Shown here: in pieces, positions 35,630 to 46,076 of the stretch | Layout: every line of letters begins with the position of its first letter | How positions within the stretch are numbered: the first letter of the stretch is position 1 | Source: Pseudoalteromonas sp. H105 | GTDB lineage: Bacteria; Pseudomonadota; Gammaproteobacteria; Enterobacterales; Alteromonadaceae | NCBI RefSeq assembly: GCF_001469215.1 | Contig: NZ_LOFH01000002.1 | Coordinates: 1 to 64,000, forward strand | DNA length: 64,000 nucleotides | Reading direction: 5' to 3' | Program-made: the position numbers and the translations under genes | The notes under the pieces: generated by a model | What the model saw: the letters and a program-made list of their open reading frames with translations, nothing else | Told to the model about the DNA's origin: nothing | Databases searched by the model: none

Positions 35630-36511
35630 TCATTGACACGGCGTAGCTGCATTGTCAGAGCACTGTAAAACGTTGCGATAGTCTTGTTTGAAATGAGTTT
35701 TATCAGCCTCACTAAGATATCGTATATGAGCTTGATATAAACGTTCATCATTGTAAAGCTGTTTTAAAACGTGATTAACTTTAGCAATAAACGTGGTTGT
35801 TATATCGGATTGTTTACATGCAATATGGCCTAAAATATAAGTAGGATTACCAGCAATCGCCACTGAACGAAGCTGTTCATTTTGCACCTTTTGACGAGTC
35901 TGCTCAAAAAAAGTAGCCGGGAACATCAAGGCATATTCCGAACGATGCCGCTCGAGCATGGCCACCAACGCGGCGTAATAATCGCCGCCTGAGCGATATT
36001 GTGTATTATTTTTATTAAGCAATGCTAATTGCGAGTCTAGATAGTCTCCATACGATTTATCTTTTACTAATAACAGCTTGTGATCTGATTTTGCCGTGAA
36101 CAGTGTTTGTAGTGACAATAATTTCCCTTGTTCATTGAGTTGCTTAGCATTAATCTTCACCCAAGAAGCATCGTAATACAGACGATGATTAGGAAACATG
36201 TGTATGGGCAAACTAAATAGATAGTGTGCTTGTCGTTCTGGGGTTTTGACTCGGTTTACTACACATGCATTTGTATGGCGATTTAATAATGGTTCAATCC
36301 GCGAAATGGGCGCACTTTGCACGTCAAAATCGAACTCATCCGTTAACTGATTAAGCACTAAATTAAGCGTGTCGGTTGCTAATGAAACTGGCTGTAAACT
36401 CAATAGTTGCTGGCGGTCATTTTCATCATCACTCAGTAATAAAACACGCTGTTTTGCACTGACACTGAGATGAAAAAAAATTAAACTAATTGCCAATAAA
36501 AGGTATTTCAA
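35630..36511 (-). CDS. Periplasmic solute-binding-like protein
   Basis: About 293 residues if started at TTG 36511 (MKYLLLAISLIFFHLSVSA as signal peptide); a frame extending to 36586 is also open, so the start is unsure. The body resembles family 3 extracellular solute-binding proteins seen in marine gammaproteobacteria without a transporter partner (TIGR02285-like): NVLNQLTDEFDF-type first strand, VKTPERQAHYLFSLPI, RSEYALMFP and a C-terminal KVNHVLKQLYNDERLYQAHI. No ABC permease is nearby, so it may be a sensory or orphan binding protein. Two C-terminal cysteines may pair. Confidence 0.6.
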   Translation of the reverse strand: MKYLLLAISLIFFHLSVSAKQRVLLLSDDENDRQQLLSLQPVSLATDTLNLVLNQLTDEFDFDVQSAPISRIEPLLNRHTNACVVNRVKTPERQAHYLFSLPIHMFPNHRLYYDASWVKINAKQLNEQGKLLSLQTLFTAKSDHKLLLVKDKSYGDYLDSQLALLNKNNTQYRSGGDYYAALVAMLERHRSEYALMFPATFFEQTRQKVQNEQLRSVAIAGNPTYILGHIACKQSDITTTFIAKVNHVLKQLYNDERLYQAHIRYLSEADKTHFKQDYRNVLQCSDNAATPCQ

Positions 36512-36700
36512 AAGGACACTCTGTACTGCATTTTCGCTAAGTATATAAAATAATATGTCGTTCGTCTTGTAACGAAAAAGGAACATTCAGCATGCAGCGT
36601 AAAAAAGTAGCATGCAGCCCGTGTCATCAAGTTATGTGAAGTCGTATCTTGCTATGATAATCTTGATCGTAAATGTTGATCACTTCCACCAGGAAAATCT

Positions 36701-37297
36701 ATGCATATCAACCGCGATAACCTCCCTAAAGCGTTACCCCGAACCAACAGCCGACTTGGACGATGGGTTGGACATATAATACTTAAGCTCAGTGGTTGGC
36801 AAGTTATTGGGCAATTTCCCGCACAAGGGAAGTTTGTGGCGGCGGTTGCTCCTCATACCTCAAACTGGGATTTTATTATTGCCCTTGGGGTTAAACTCAG
36901 CCTTGATATCAAAATTCAATTTCTAGGAAAACACACACTGTTTGTCGGCCCATTAGGCTGGTTACTGAAAAAGCTAGGAGGGATTGCGGTTGATCGCACG
37001 TCTGCTCATGGCATTGTTGCTCAAGTCAGTGACACATTCAAACAGCACGAGACGCTGATAGTTGGTATTGCTCCAGAGGGAACTCGCAAAAAATCGGCTA
37101 GCTGGAAAAGTGGTTTTTTGTATATCGCCAATCAAAGTCATGTGCCTGTTGTTCCGATGGCGCTCGATTACTCGCGTAAGTTGTTTGTTATTATGCCTTG
37201 TGAAACCACCTCTGATGACATTCCACGGGAACTAAACAGAATGAAACAACTTTTTCCAACACACTTTGCTAAATACCCTGCCAATGTGTCTGATTAG
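36701..37297 (+). CDS. PlsC-like 1-acylglycerol-3-phosphate acyltransferase
   Basis: A 198-residue member of the lysophosphatidic acid acyltransferase superfamily. The catalytic HX4D motif is His52-TSNW-Asp57 in APHTSNWDF, and the substrate-binding motif is PEGTRKK at about 123-129. It is shorter than housekeeping PlsC (about 245 residues) and belongs to the compact group found beside other functions. It would transfer an acyl chain to a lysophospholipid or similar acceptor at the inner membrane. ATG 36701 follows CCAGGAAAATCT. It appears monocistronic. Confidence 0.87.
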   Translation: MHINRDNLPKALPRTNSRLGRWVGHIILKLSGWQVIGQFPAQGKFVAAVAPHTSNWDFIIALGVKLSLDIKIQFLGKHTLFVGPLGWLLKKLGGIAVDRTSAHGIVAQVSDTFKQHETLIVGIAPEGTRKKSASWKSGFLYIANQSHVPVVPMALDYSRKLFVIMPCETTSDDIPRELNRMKQLFPTHFAKYPANVSD

Positions 37298-37404
37298 CCC
37301 CTTACTTTACCCCTGAGTCACAAGTCCTAAGCTAATCAGGCAAGCACTACCTGGCTGACTTAAGCATTAGAACGGAGGTATGGTTTGTTTTTTATGCTAT
37401 AAAA

Positions 37405-37429
37405 AAGCACCTGCGATTGCTAGGTGCTT
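37405..37429 (-). terminator. Terminator of the OsmC-YcaO gene
   Basis: AAGCACCT (37405-37412) pairs with AGGTGCTT (37422-37429); on the minus strand a T-run follows (37401-37406). Confidence 0.75.
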
Positions 37430-37451
37430 AAATTTGATGTGTGTCTTACAT

Positions 37452-39644
37452 TCAGTATAGTAGCTTATTAGCTCTTGCCGCGCGTGCCGCGTGGAGTTTT
37501 TTATAGCTGTCGATTAAACGCTGATGACGCTCAAGCCCTTCAAGTTGCATGTTGGTTGGCGTTAAGCCATAGAACAACACATCACCATTGATAGACCCTA
37601 CCACGGCATCCATTACTTCCTGCCCAAACATGCGGGTAAAGCTGTGAATATAGTCTTCAATTTCTAACTCTTCACTCAGGGCAACTTCGAGTGTCGAGTG
37701 CATTGCTTGGTAAAATAAGCCGCGTTCAACGGTGTTATCGTTAAACTGTAAGAAGGTTTCAACCAGTTCCATCGTCGCTTCTAAATCACCCAGTGCTAAG
37801 TAAATGAGCAATTTAAGCTCAAGAATTGTTAGCTGGCCCCATACTGTGTTTTCATCAAATTCAACACCAATTAGAGTGATAATATCTGTGTAGTTATCAA
37901 GCTGACTTTCTTCGAGTCGCTCTACTAAATCAGCGAGTTGATCTTCATCTAAGCTGTGCAGATTTAAAATGTCTTTACGGTATTTAAGGGCTTTGTTGGT
38001 GTTATCCCATATTAAGTCTTCTACCGGGTAAACTTCAGAGTAATCCGGTACTAAAATACGACATGCAGTCCCTAAGTCTGAAAACTCAGCGATATAGGCT
38101 TCTTTGCCTAAGTCTTTTAAAATGCCAAATAAGCTCGCCGTTTCTTCTTCGTTAGTGCCTGAAAAATCCCACTCAACAAAATCATAATCATGCTTGGCAC
38201 TGAAAAAGCGCCATGATATTTTGCCTGTAGAATCAATAAAGTGCTCAACAAAGTTTTCAGGCTCTGACACGGCCATACTGTTAAATGTAGGTTTTGGTAC
38301 GTCATTCAAGCCTTCAAAGCTGCGACCTTGTAACAGCTCTGTTAAGCTGCGCTCTAGGGCGACTTCAAAGCTTGGGTGTGCACCAAATGAGGCAAATACA
38401 CCACCGGTTTTCGGGTTCATTAATGTTACGCACATGACAGGAAATTGACCGCCAAGAGAGGCATCTTTTACGACAACCGGAAAGCCTTGCTCTTCCAAGC
38501 CTTTAATACCAGCCACAATCCCCGGGAACTTAGCAAGTACCGCTTCTGGTACATCAGGTAATACAAGTTCTTGTTCGATAATTTGGCGTTTAACCGCACG
38601 CTCAAAAATCTCTGATAAGCACTGTACTTTCGCTTCGGCAAAGTTGTTACCGGCGCTCATACCGTTACTTAAAAATAAGTTTTCAATTAAATTTGATGGG
38701 AAATACACTGTTTTACCATCAGACTGGCGAACATACGGAATAGAGCAAATACCGCGCTCAACATTGCCTGAGTTTGTATCGATTAAGTGCGAGCCACAAA
38801 GTTCATCTTCAGGGTTGTAAATGTTCAGTGTGTAGTCGTCTAAAATACCTGCAGGTAGAGAGTCATCATCAGTGAGCTGGAACCATTTTTCGTTCGGGTA
38901 GTGCACAAACTCACTGTTGGCAATTTCTTCACCAAGAAACTGATCATTATAGAAAAAATTACAGTTTAAACGCTCAATAAACTCACCAAGAGCAGAGCAT
39001 AATGCACTTTCTTTGGTGGCGCCTTTACCGTTGGTAAAACACATAGGTGAGGCGGCATCACGAATATGTAACGACCACACGTTTGGTACAATATTTCGCC
39101 ATGATGAAATTTCAATTTTCATGCCTAATTCGGCTAAAATCGCGGTCATATCGGCAATGGTTTGCTCGAGCGGTAAGTCTTTTCCGAGAATAAAGGTGTT
39201 TTCGCTGCCTTCAGGTTTTGCCATTAACATGGCTTGTGCGTCGTTATCGAGGCTGTCTACCGCGTCAATCTTAAACTCAGGCTTGGTTTGAATAACACGC
39301 TTTACTGTGCAGCGGTCAACTGAGCGTAAAATACCGGTACGGTCTTTTTCTGAAATGCTTTCAGGCAGCTCAACTTGAATTTGGAATATTTGGTTGTAGC
39401 GATCTTCCGGATCAACAATGTTGTTTTGCGCAACACGTATGCCGTCGGTCGATATATCACGCGCGTTGCAATACACTTTTATAAAATACGCAGCACATAA
39501 AGCTGAAGAAGCGAGGAAGTAGTCAAAAGGGCTCGGCGCTGAGCCATCGCCTTTGTAACGGATTGGTTGATCCGCAATGACTGAGAAATCGTCAAACTTA
39601 GCTTCTAATCTAAGGTTATCGAGAAAATTAACTTTAATTTCCAT
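37452..39644 (-). CDS. ycaO: OsmC/YcaO fusion protein
   Basis: Two domains in 730 residues. Residues 1-140 are OsmC-like: PIRYKGDGSAPSPFDYFLAS followed by a cysteine in SSALCAAYF, a peroxidatic-type position, and a second Cys ten residues on. From about 165 to 560 comes the YcaO ATP-binding cyclodehydratase-like domain with SALGEFIERLNCNFF and SEIFERAVKRQIIEQELVLP, then a C-terminal helical region. E. coli YcaO lacks the OsmC part and assists RimO-dependent methylthiolation of ribosomal protein S12. No precursor peptide or partner cyclodehydratase gene is nearby, so a role in S12 modification is more likely than in a peptide natural product. Confidence 0.88.
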   Translation of the reverse strand: MEIKVNFLDNLRLEAKFDDFSVIADQPIRYKGDGSAPSPFDYFLASSALCAAYFIKVYCNARDISTDGIRVAQNNIVDPEDRYNQIFQIQVELPESISEKDRTGILRSVDRCTVKRVIQTKPEFKIDAVDSLDNDAQAMLMAKPEGSENTFILGKDLPLEQTIADMTAILAELGMKIEISSWRNIVPNVWSLHIRDAASPMCFTNGKGATKESALCSALGEFIERLNCNFFYNDQFLGEEIANSEFVHYPNEKWFQLTDDDSLPAGILDDYTLNIYNPEDELCGSHLIDTNSGNVERGICSIPYVRQSDGKTVYFPSNLIENLFLSNGMSAGNNFAEAKVQCLSEIFERAVKRQIIEQELVLPDVPEAVLAKFPGIVAGIKGLEEQGFPVVVKDASLGGQFPVMCVTLMNPKTGGVFASFGAHPSFEVALERSLTELLQGRSFEGLNDVPKPTFNSMAVSEPENFVEHFIDSTGKISWRFFSAKHDYDFVEWDFSGTNEEETASLFGILKDLGKEAYIAEFSDLGTACRILVPDYSEVYPVEDLIWDNTNKALKYRKDILNLHSLDEDQLADLVERLEESQLDNYTDIITLIGVEFDENTVWGQLTILELKLLIYLALGDLEATMELVETFLQFNDNTVERGLFYQAMHSTLEVALSEELEIEDYIHSFTRMFGQEVMDAVVGSINGDVLFYGLTPTNMQLEGLERHQRLIDSYKKLHAARAARANKLLY

Positions 39645-40038
39645 TGAGTTGGTCCACCTTCATGCGCACGTTGTTTAGTTGGCTTTAAGTTTTGAGCCAT
39701 ACTAAATCAGTGTATTTTCATTAATGTGTAATTATCCGCTTTTTCGGCCCTTACATACAAGTAATAGTCTCGGGTTAACCAAAATAAATACACGTAATGA
39801 CAATGTGTGTGAGACGTTAATGTTGAAAAAAGCTTTAAAGCTTAAATACGGATACATGGAGTCTGTTAGCGTTAAATTAAGAGGGGCGCTTTTGCAAAAT
39901 AGTCGCTTTTTATTGCGGTATGCACGGGCTATTCATGCTTATTTCTAAATAATCTGTTGGATTAACAAGCAAAAAATTCATGTTGGTCTAGTTTTAATAG
40001 TGCATATTGCAAAATACTAATAGCATAAGGTAACGCAA
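39645..40038. other. Gene-free region between ycaO and the porin gene
   Basis: A divergent intergenic region of 394 bp. A 74-codon open frame at 39724-39948 has no ribosome-binding site or recognisable content and is not counted. It should hold promoters for both flanking genes; none was assigned with confidence. Confidence 0.35.
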
Positions 40039-41118
40039 ATGATGAAAAAGCTGTATTGGTTATTAACTGTAAATTGTTTATTGTTTACGGGGGCTTCTTA
40101 CGGCGAGATTAATTTCTCAGGGTTTACCAGTATTAATGCTGGTAAAGTTTTATCCGGAAGTGGTGTCCCGCAATACGATATACCTCCTACCTTTTTAGCT
40201 GATTACCCAATTGTTTCAGCTTATGACGAAGATGTTTCATTCAAACCTGAGAGCTTATTTGGGCTACAGATCAGTGCAGACTTAGCCGATGGTTTGTCTA
40301 TGACTGGGCAAATAGTAGCACGGGGTGCTGATGATTTTAATGCATCCATTGAATGGGCCTATTTATCCTACGATCTTAATGATAACTGGACAATTCAAGC
40401 GGGTAAAAAACGTTTACCACTGTTTTATTATTCTGATTTCTATGACGTAGGTTATGCCTATGTATGGATGCGTCCACCGGCAGATAACTACACTTGGCAA
40501 ATCTTTAATTACAATGGTGTGAACGCCCTATACAGCGGAGAAATTGGGGATTGGTCTGTAATGGGTAATCTTTATTACGGGGAAGAAGACGATAAAGATA
40601 ATAAATTGCTCAGTGAGTTTTTCTTCAAAGAACCCACACGTGAAATTTGGCGTGATATGTTGGGCGGTGTTTTACAGTTAAACAAAGATTGGTTTGAAGT
40701 ACGACTCACTCACATGACATACAAAAACGAACGCTATCGTAGTGGCGAACGGGTGCTATTTGACGGAGAAACGAGCCGCACAGGTAAGTTTTATGGTGTT
40801 GCAGTTAACTTAGACTTTGACAACATATTTGTATTAACAGAGTTAAACCGCTTAGATTTAAATGGCAATCTTGACACTTCAATGATTACGTTAGGTTATC
40901 GATTTGATGCCTTAACGCCTTATGTTTCTTACTCTCAATTTAAAGAGGATTCTCAAGATGGTGAGCAACACAATACGACGTCAGTCGGGATGCGTTGGGA
41001 TTTTCATTCATCGGCTGCGTTTAAAGTGCAATTTGATAAAGTGAATGATGAATCATTTGATCTCGCTGTAGCGGGTGATAGTGAATCAATCACGCTTGGC
41101 ATTGATTTGGTATTTTAA
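40039..41118 (+). CDS. Outer-membrane porin-like protein
   Basis: A 359-residue protein with a signal peptide (MMKKLYWLLTVNCLLFTGASYG). The body alternates short strands ending in aromatic residues: GEINFSGFTSINAGKVLSGS near the N terminus, ASIEWAYLSYDLNDNWTIQAGK in the middle, and a final strand ITLGIDLVF with C-terminal Phe, the mark of outer-membrane barrels. The GKKRLPLFYYSDFYDVGYAY segment resembles porins of the OprP/OprO or 'sulfate/phosphate porin' kind, which form a pair with a small binding-like protein encoded just downstream. Substrate preference is not evident. Confidence 0.75.
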   Translation: MMKKLYWLLTVNCLLFTGASYGEINFSGFTSINAGKVLSGSGVPQYDIPPTFLADYPIVSAYDEDVSFKPESLFGLQISADLADGLSMTGQIVARGADDFNASIEWAYLSYDLNDNWTIQAGKKRLPLFYYSDFYDVGYAYVWMRPPADNYTWQIFNYNGVNALYSGEIGDWSVMGNLYYGEEDDKDNKLLSEFFFKEPTREIWRDMLGGVLQLNKDWFEVRLTHMTYKNERYRSGERVLFDGETSRTGKFYGVAVNLDFDNIFVLTELNRLDLNGNLDTSMITLGYRFDALTPYVSYSQFKEDSQDGEQHNTTSVGMRWDFHSSAAFKVQFDKVNDESFDLAVAGDSESITLGIDLVF

Positions 41119-41128
41119 GGAATACGTT

Positions 41129-41545
41129 ATGATAGTGTTTAAAAAAATATTCTTACCACTTTTATTCCTGAGTTGTTATTCAGTAAGTGCAGAAGTTGTT
41201 GTTATTGTTCACCCATCTAACAGTAGTAGTTTTGATCAATCAGAAATAGCTAAGTTTTTTTTAGGTAAAGCGAAATCGTTTTCTGATGGAAATCAAGCCG
41301 TCCCTATTAACCAAGAAGATAGCTCCTCAGCCCGCAAAGAATTTGATAGCAACGTGTTATCTAAATCAGGAAGCCAGCTGAAAGCGTATTGGTCAAAGCT
41401 TATTTTTACGGGTAAAGGTTCACCGCCAAAAGAAGTTTCTAATGATTCTGATGTGATTGATTTAATCAGTAAAAACCCAAGTATGATTGGTTACGTTGAT
41501 GCAGCATCACTCAACGATACTGTTAAGTCGGTGGGTAAGTTCTGA
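41129..41545 (+). CDS. Small phosphate-binding-like (PstS-like) periplasmic protein
   Basis: 138 residues from ATG 41129, which follows AAGGAA; a start 54 bases upstream inside the porin gene is less likely. A signal peptide (MIVFKKIFLPLLFLSCYSVSA) is followed by the pattern VVVIVHPSNSSSF, IAKFFLGKAKSFSDGN and PINQED. This is the 'FLGK..xFPDG..xPVxQ' signature of small PBP-like proteins related to the N-terminal lobe of phosphate-binding PstS. It is only one lobe long, so it is not a full transporter binding protein. It is paired with a porin ten bases upstream. Confidence 0.78.
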   Translation: MIVFKKIFLPLLFLSCYSVSAEVVVIVHPSNSSSFDQSEIAKFFLGKAKSFSDGNQAVPINQEDSSSARKEFDSNVLSKSGSQLKAYWSKLIFTGKGSPPKEVSNDSDVIDLISKNPSMIGYVDAASLNDTVKSVGKF

Positions 41546-41561
41546 TCATATATGTGAGTGT

Positions 41562-41596
41562 AAAAATCGATTACGGTTAAACTGTAATCGATTTTT
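41562..41596 (+). terminator. Intrinsic terminator after the porin/PstS-like pair
   Basis: 16-bp arms (41562-41577 with 41581-41596, one G-U type mismatch) around a 3-nt loop, with a T-run at the end. Confidence 0.9.
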
Positions 41597-41644
41597 TTGT
41601 CTTTATTTTCAAATTAAAACTAAAAACTGATTCACGCCTAAATG

Positions 41645-41805
41645 ATACCAATTCGCTTAATTAAGTGCTCTATTTTGAGGATGGAAAAACGTGTTGATAG
41701 CTAGGCAAAAAATTTGCTATTTATTTGTTCTAAATGAGAATTTTATAACGCCGGTAGCGACACGTTTAGCCCCGAAAATGATTAAGTAATATTGCGGGTT
41801 GGTAT
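41645..41805. mobile_element. Probable MITE-like repeat with ATACCAA/TTGGTAT ends
   Basis: A 161-bp stretch whose ends are inverted: ATACCAATTCGC at 41645-41656 against GCGGGTTGGTAT at 41794-41805 (mismatches at two inner positions), with ATTAAG segments further in on both sides. It contains no gene. The remaining 41806-41988 shows none either. Confidence 0.5.
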
Positions 41806-41988
41806 AACAGCGATGAGAGTGAAAGCTTATTGAGTCAGAGGAGGCGCATAGGTCGATCGCGCTATGATACTATTTATGACTAAAAAATTGTTTGGCATGC
41901 AATTAATAATGCCATTCAAGAACATGTGAGAGTGTGAGGGGAGTCTGAACTCGGCATACTCAATCCGAGCTCAGTGATCAGTTGTGGG

Positions 41989-43074
41989 TTATTGGTTTGC
42001 TAAATCATCAAGTAGATTCATAACACGCTGACTGGCAGCTTCCATCAGGTTAATATGCTTGATGGCATTTGCTTTTTCACCACTGTGAATCAACACAAGT
42101 GCTTCAACACCGTTACGGTGAACTTCTTTATGTGGCTCTTCAAGCTGCTTAAAAACATTCATTTGTTTGAAAGTCTGTGCCTGCTCAGAGTTGTACCACT
42201 TGCCTAAACGGCACATAGTATGATCGCTAAAATCGTCAATTGATTTGTTTAAGCTACCATTTGCTACTGCATATACCTCACCCTTCCACACAATATGATC
42301 AAGCTTAACAGTTTGAACAAAAGAACGTATAGCAGCTGTGGCAATTGTGTTTTTCATACTTGTGCAGTGGTTAATAATGGTGCCGTAGTCACTATTTAAT
42401 GAACCAAAATTAGTTGTAAGTTGAGCGTTGTTATCCTGAATATTTGATACTGAGTCTACCGTTTCACCTGTTTTACTGATAATGCCTTTTACCAGTTCAG
42501 AGACTTCTTGGGCAGACTTATTGGTATTGGTGGCCAGGGTTCTTACTTCGTCAGCAACTACACTGAAGCCTCTTCCTGCTTCACCTGCGCGAGCGGCCTC
42601 AATAGCCGCATTAAGTGCTAACAGGTTAGTTTGATCTGAAATTTTAGAAATGGTGATAACGAAATTGTTTATACTGTCAGCCATATTTGAAAGGCCAGAA
42701 ATATTTTCAGTCATGCTCCCCATTTTATTTGCCATCTGTTCCATTTCGTCAACGATATGGCCAAGTGATTTGCTCGAATTTTCGAGTAAGTCACTAATTT
42801 GATAACTGACTTTACTTTCTTCATCAATGGTCAAGTAAGACTCTAAAACGGTTTGTCTTATGCCTTCAATTTGATTTATACAATGGATGCTGCTGTTAAG
42901 CAGATTTTCGTTAAAGAGTTGTTCTTCATTCGATGATTGTTGGTTAAGCTGATCCTGCAGTTGTTCATTTTCAATAGCCAGTGCTTGGTTTTCTGATTTT
43001 AATAGTTCAATTTCTTTTAACAAAGCATCACATTGACTTTGTGCTGCTAAAAAAGTTTTACTTGAAACAAACAT
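41989..43074 (-). CDS. Soluble methyl-accepting chemotaxis protein with CZB zinc-sensing domain
   Basis: A 361-residue chemoreceptor without membrane helices. A coiled coil (about 15-50, [20 protein letters not shown]) leads into the signalling domain, whose hairpin tip reads [20 protein letters not shown]. At the C terminus is a CZB domain, with the zinc-ligand pattern [22 protein letters not shown] and [13 protein letters not shown] receptors sense zinc or hypochlorous acid through the zinc-bound Cys. It should signal from the cytoplasm to CheA/CheW or a related cluster encoded elsewhere. Confidence 0.92.
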   Translation of the reverse strand: MFVSSKTFLAAQSQCDALLKEIELLKSENQALAIENEQLQDQLNQQSSNEEQLFNENLLNSSIHCINQIEGIRQTVLESYLTIDEESKVSYQISDLLENSSKSLGHIVDEMEQMANKMGSMTENISGLSNMADSINNFVITISKISDQTNLLALNAAIEAARAGEAGRGFSVVADEVRTLATNTNKSAQEVSELVKGIISKTGETVDSVSNIQDNNAQLTTNFGSLNSDYGTIINHCTSMKNTIATAAIRSFVQTVKLDHIVWKGEVYAVANGSLNKSIDDFSDHTMCRLGKWYNSEQAQTFKQMNVFKQLEEPHKEVHRNGVEALVLIHSGEKANAIKHINLMEAASQRVMNLLDDLANQ

Positions 43075-43288
43075 GAAGACTTCCTGTAAGTTGGAATAAA
43101 AAGGTGATCATTACCGAAATCAGCGTAGACCTAACTTGAGTATATATATTCTTATACAATTTATTAACCTAAATTTATGATTTTAGTATTGTATATGCAC
43201 TTTTTCCACAGTGTGCTCATTAAAATGTCAGTCAGCGTCGAGTTAAACGTTACTTTTAACCGTTTTAGGTTTATGTAATTTGTACTGA

Positions 43289-44209
43289 CTACATACCTTT
43301 AATATGCATCATCACGCTTTTCGGTGTTTTTCCGTACGCCTGCTTGAACAACCGGCTAAAATGACTTGGGCTAGCAAAGCCTAACTCGTAACAAAGTTGA
43401 CTTACAGGCTTACCGCACTTCAATTGCTCATATGCTTTTTTTAGTCTGAGTTGTTGTTGCCATTGAGCGGGGCTTTGACCAAAAGCTAATTTAAATTGCT
43501 GATAAAATTTACTGCGGCTCATGCATGCGATCTTACATAACGTATCAATATTAAGTGGAACGGTTAAGTTATGTTCAATATGCTCTAAAACGTGAGTGAG
43601 TCCACATTCCTTTCCGGCTCGTTGGCTATTATACAAGAGCAAATCACGGCTTTGTTGTTGTAATAAGCGGGTGATTAGCTCATTGATTGAGAGATCGATT
43701 AAATACTGCCTGTCTTGCTCATTCTCGCTAAATAAACCGACCATGCGTTCTAATAAATTTTGTGTGATCTGGTTATGCTCAGTATGCACAAGCTGCGGTG
43801 TGTAATGAAAAAAATCATCATGACAAATTTGCTGCTTAACGTTTAATGCATCAGCGACTTGGTTGATTTTATCTCGGCTAATTTCTATGGCCAAACAGGT
43901 CGTGGGTTGGTGTAAAGACGCTTCTGGAAAATCTATCAGCACGCCTTGTTCTGGTGCTAATACAAAAGATTGCTGTGGTAAAAACTCTTTGTGGTAATCA
44001 CACTCGCCAACATGCATGATTTTTTTCCCGCTGATCATGCCACAAAATAATAACTCACTTGAGTGCAGTGCCACTTTTTGCGCATCTTGATAGGTATCGT
44101 AGATGCTTAAATGTGCACTGTCTGCTGCAAACGTTAGTTTGTTTTCAATAAGCACATCAATCTGCTGTCGTTGCTTTATGAGTTTTTCCGTTGCTAAGTA
44201 AGCTGCCAT
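43289..44209 (-). CDS. AraC-family regulator divergent from the aldehyde dehydrogenase
   Basis: The protein is 306 residues. The C-terminal about 100 residues have two helix-turn-helix motifs: NIDTLCKIACMSRSKFYQQF and VSQLCYELGFASPSHFSRLF, then KQAYGKTPKSV. The N-terminal two thirds form a cupin-like effector domain of the kind found in AraC_N regulators of aldehyde dehydrogenases. It is divergent from the aldehyde dehydrogenase gene, with 175 bp between the start codons, and probably activates it in response to an alcohol or aldehyde. Confidence 0.87.
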   Translation of the reverse strand: MAAYLATEKLIKQRQQIDVLIENKLTFAADSAHLSIYDTYQDAQKVALHSSELLFCGMISGKKIMHVGECDYHKEFLPQQSFVLAPEQGVLIDFPEASLHQPTTCLAIEISRDKINQVADALNVKQQICHDDFFHYTPQLVHTEHNQITQNLLERMVGLFSENEQDRQYLIDLSINELITRLLQQQSRDLLLYNSQRAGKECGLTHVLEHIEHNLTVPLNIDTLCKIACMSRSKFYQQFKLAFGQSPAQWQQQLRLKKAYEQLKCGKPVSQLCYELGFASPSHFSRLFKQAYGKTPKSVMMHIKGM

Positions 44210-44384
44210 TTTTCTCCCTTTTAAAATCTGGACACACAGACACGTTTTTTGGACAGGTAAACAAGTTTGTATGCTGGTTATGCGTTAATGTCAACAATTG
44301 GTGGATAAACAATCAACAATCACCCCATAAATTGAGCCTTAAGGCCGGTATTGAAAACAACAACTTGAATAAAGGACACACACA

Positions 44385-45905
44385 ATGATCTATGCAAACC
44401 CGGGTAGCGATGGCGCACTCATCAACTTTAAATCACACTATGGTAATTATATTGGCGGGCAATGGGTCGAGCCGGTAAACGGGCAGTACTTTGATAATAT
44501 TAGCCCTGTAAATGGTAAGGTGTTTTGTAAAATCCCTCGTTCAGATAAAGCGGATATCGAGTTGGCACTCGATAAAGCGCATGAAGCACGCGCTGCTTGG
44601 GGTGTAACCTCCGTCACTGAGCGCAGCAATGTTTTGCTTAAAATTGCTGATCGCATTGAGCAAAATTTAGAGCTGTTGGCCGTTGCAGAAACATGGGATA
44701 ACGGTAAGGCAATTCGCGAAACGTTAGCGGCAGATATTCCGCTTGCGGCTGATCATTTTCGTTATTTTGCCGGCTGTTTACGTGCCCAAGAAGGCTCTAT
44801 CGGTGAAATAGATGAAACCACTGTTGCGTATCATTTTCACGAGCCACTGGGTGTCGTTGGGCAAATAATCCCTTGGAACTTCCCAATTTTAATGGCAGCA
44901 TGGAAATTAGCCCCAGCGCTTGCTGCGGGTAACTGTGTTGTGCTTAAACCGGCAGAGCAAACCCCAGCCTCCATTTTAGTGTTAATGGAAATCATCGGTG
45001 ATTTATTGCCCGCTGGTGTATTAAATGTTGTTAACGGCTTTGGTAAAGAAGCTGGTGAAGCACTCGCAACAAACACTCGTATCGCAAAAATTGCTTTTAC
45101 TGGATCGACTCCTGTTGGCTCACATATTTTAAAATGCGCCGCAGATAACATTATTCCATCGACTGTTGAGCTGGGGGGCAAATCGCCCAATATTTTCTTT
45201 AATGATGTGATGGACAAAGACGATTCATTTTTAAGTAAAGCTATTGAAGGGGCGGTGCTTGCTTACTTTAATCAAGGTGAAGTGTGTACTTGCCCATCAC
45301 GTTTGTTTATTCAAGAAGACATTTATGAACAGTTTATTGAGCGTATTTTAGAACGCACTTTACAAATCAAACGTGGCAACCCACTGGATAGTGAAACCAT
45401 GGTAGGAGCGCAAGCGTCTCAAGCACAGTTTGATAAAATACTTAGTTACATTGAAATTGGTAAAAAAGAAGGGGCAGAAGTACTCACTGGCGGCAATATT
45501 GAACAGTTAAGTGAAGAGCTAAACGGCGGCTATTATATTCAGCCTACTTTACTTAAAGGCACGAACGATATGCGGGTATTCCAAGAAGAAATTTTTGGCC
45601 CGGTTATTTCTATGTCGACCTTTAAAGATGAGGCCGAAGCGTTGGAGCTGGCTAATAGCTCAGAGTTTGGTTTAGGCGCAGGTGTGTGGAGCCGTAATAT
45701 GAACCGTGCTTATCACTTTGGCCGCAAAATAGAAGCGGGGCGTGTGTGGACGAATTGTTACCATATGTACCCAGCCCATGCCGCATTTGGTGGTTATAAA
45801 AAATCAGGTATTGGTCGCGAAACCCATAAACTCGCACTCGATCATTACCAACAAACCAAAAACTTATTGGTAAGCTATAGCGAAGATCCACTCGGCTTTT
45901 TTTAA
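44385..45905 (+). CDS. NAD(P)-dependent aldehyde dehydrogenase (AldB/ExaC type)
   Basis: A 506-residue enzyme oxidising aldehydes, most likely acetaldehyde, to acids. Residues seen are the catalytic Cys301 in [12 protein letters not shown], the general base Glu262 in VELGGKSPN, the NAD-binding FTGSTPVG and the [17 protein letters not shown] segment. The GEVCTCPSR motif and length fit E. coli AldB and Pseudomonas ExaC. A divergent AraC-type gene at 43289-44209 is its likely regulator. ATG follows AAAGGACACACACA. Confidence 0.92.
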   Translation: MIYANPGSDGALINFKSHYGNYIGGQWVEPVNGQYFDNISPVNGKVFCKIPRSDKADIELALDKAHEARAAWGVTSVTERSNVLLKIADRIEQNLELLAVAETWDNGKAIRETLAADIPLAADHFRYFAGCLRAQEGSIGEIDETTVAYHFHEPLGVVGQIIPWNFPILMAAWKLAPALAAGNCVVLKPAEQTPASILVLMEIIGDLLPAGVLNVVNGFGKEAGEALATNTRIAKIAFTGSTPVGSHILKCAADNIIPSTVELGGKSPNIFFNDVMDKDDSFLSKAIEGAVLAYFNQGEVCTCPSRLFIQEDIYEQFIERILERTLQIKRGNPLDSETMVGAQASQAQFDKILSYIEIGKKEGAEVLTGGNIEQLSEELNGGYYIQPTLLKGTNDMRVFQEEIFGPVISMSTFKDEAEALELANSSEFGLGAGVWSRNMNRAYHFGRKIEAGRVWTNCYHMYPAHAAFGGYKKSGIGRETHKLALDHYQQTKNLLVSYSEDPLGFF

Positions 45906-45938
45906 ACCCTAAAAACCCATAATAAATTAAGTAATGAC

Positions 45939-45962
45939 AAGCGTTGTATTTTTGCAGCGCTT
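45939..45962 (+). terminator. Terminator of the aldehyde dehydrogenase gene
   Basis: AAGCGTTG (45939-45946) pairs with CAGCGCTT (45955-45962) with one mismatch, followed by a T-run. Confidence 0.75.
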
Positions 45963-46076
45963 TTTTCGTTATTCAAAGCATTGGCTTTTCTATTTTGACC
46001 GTGAAATGATACCCCTTAATCACCTTGTTAAATTCAGTTAAATCTAACAACTAAACTTACGATTATCTCGCATCTC

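Noticed and set aside
39724..39948. A 74-codon open frame between ycaO and the porin gene
   Set aside because: No ribosome-binding site, no domain, and a composition typical of intergenic sequence.
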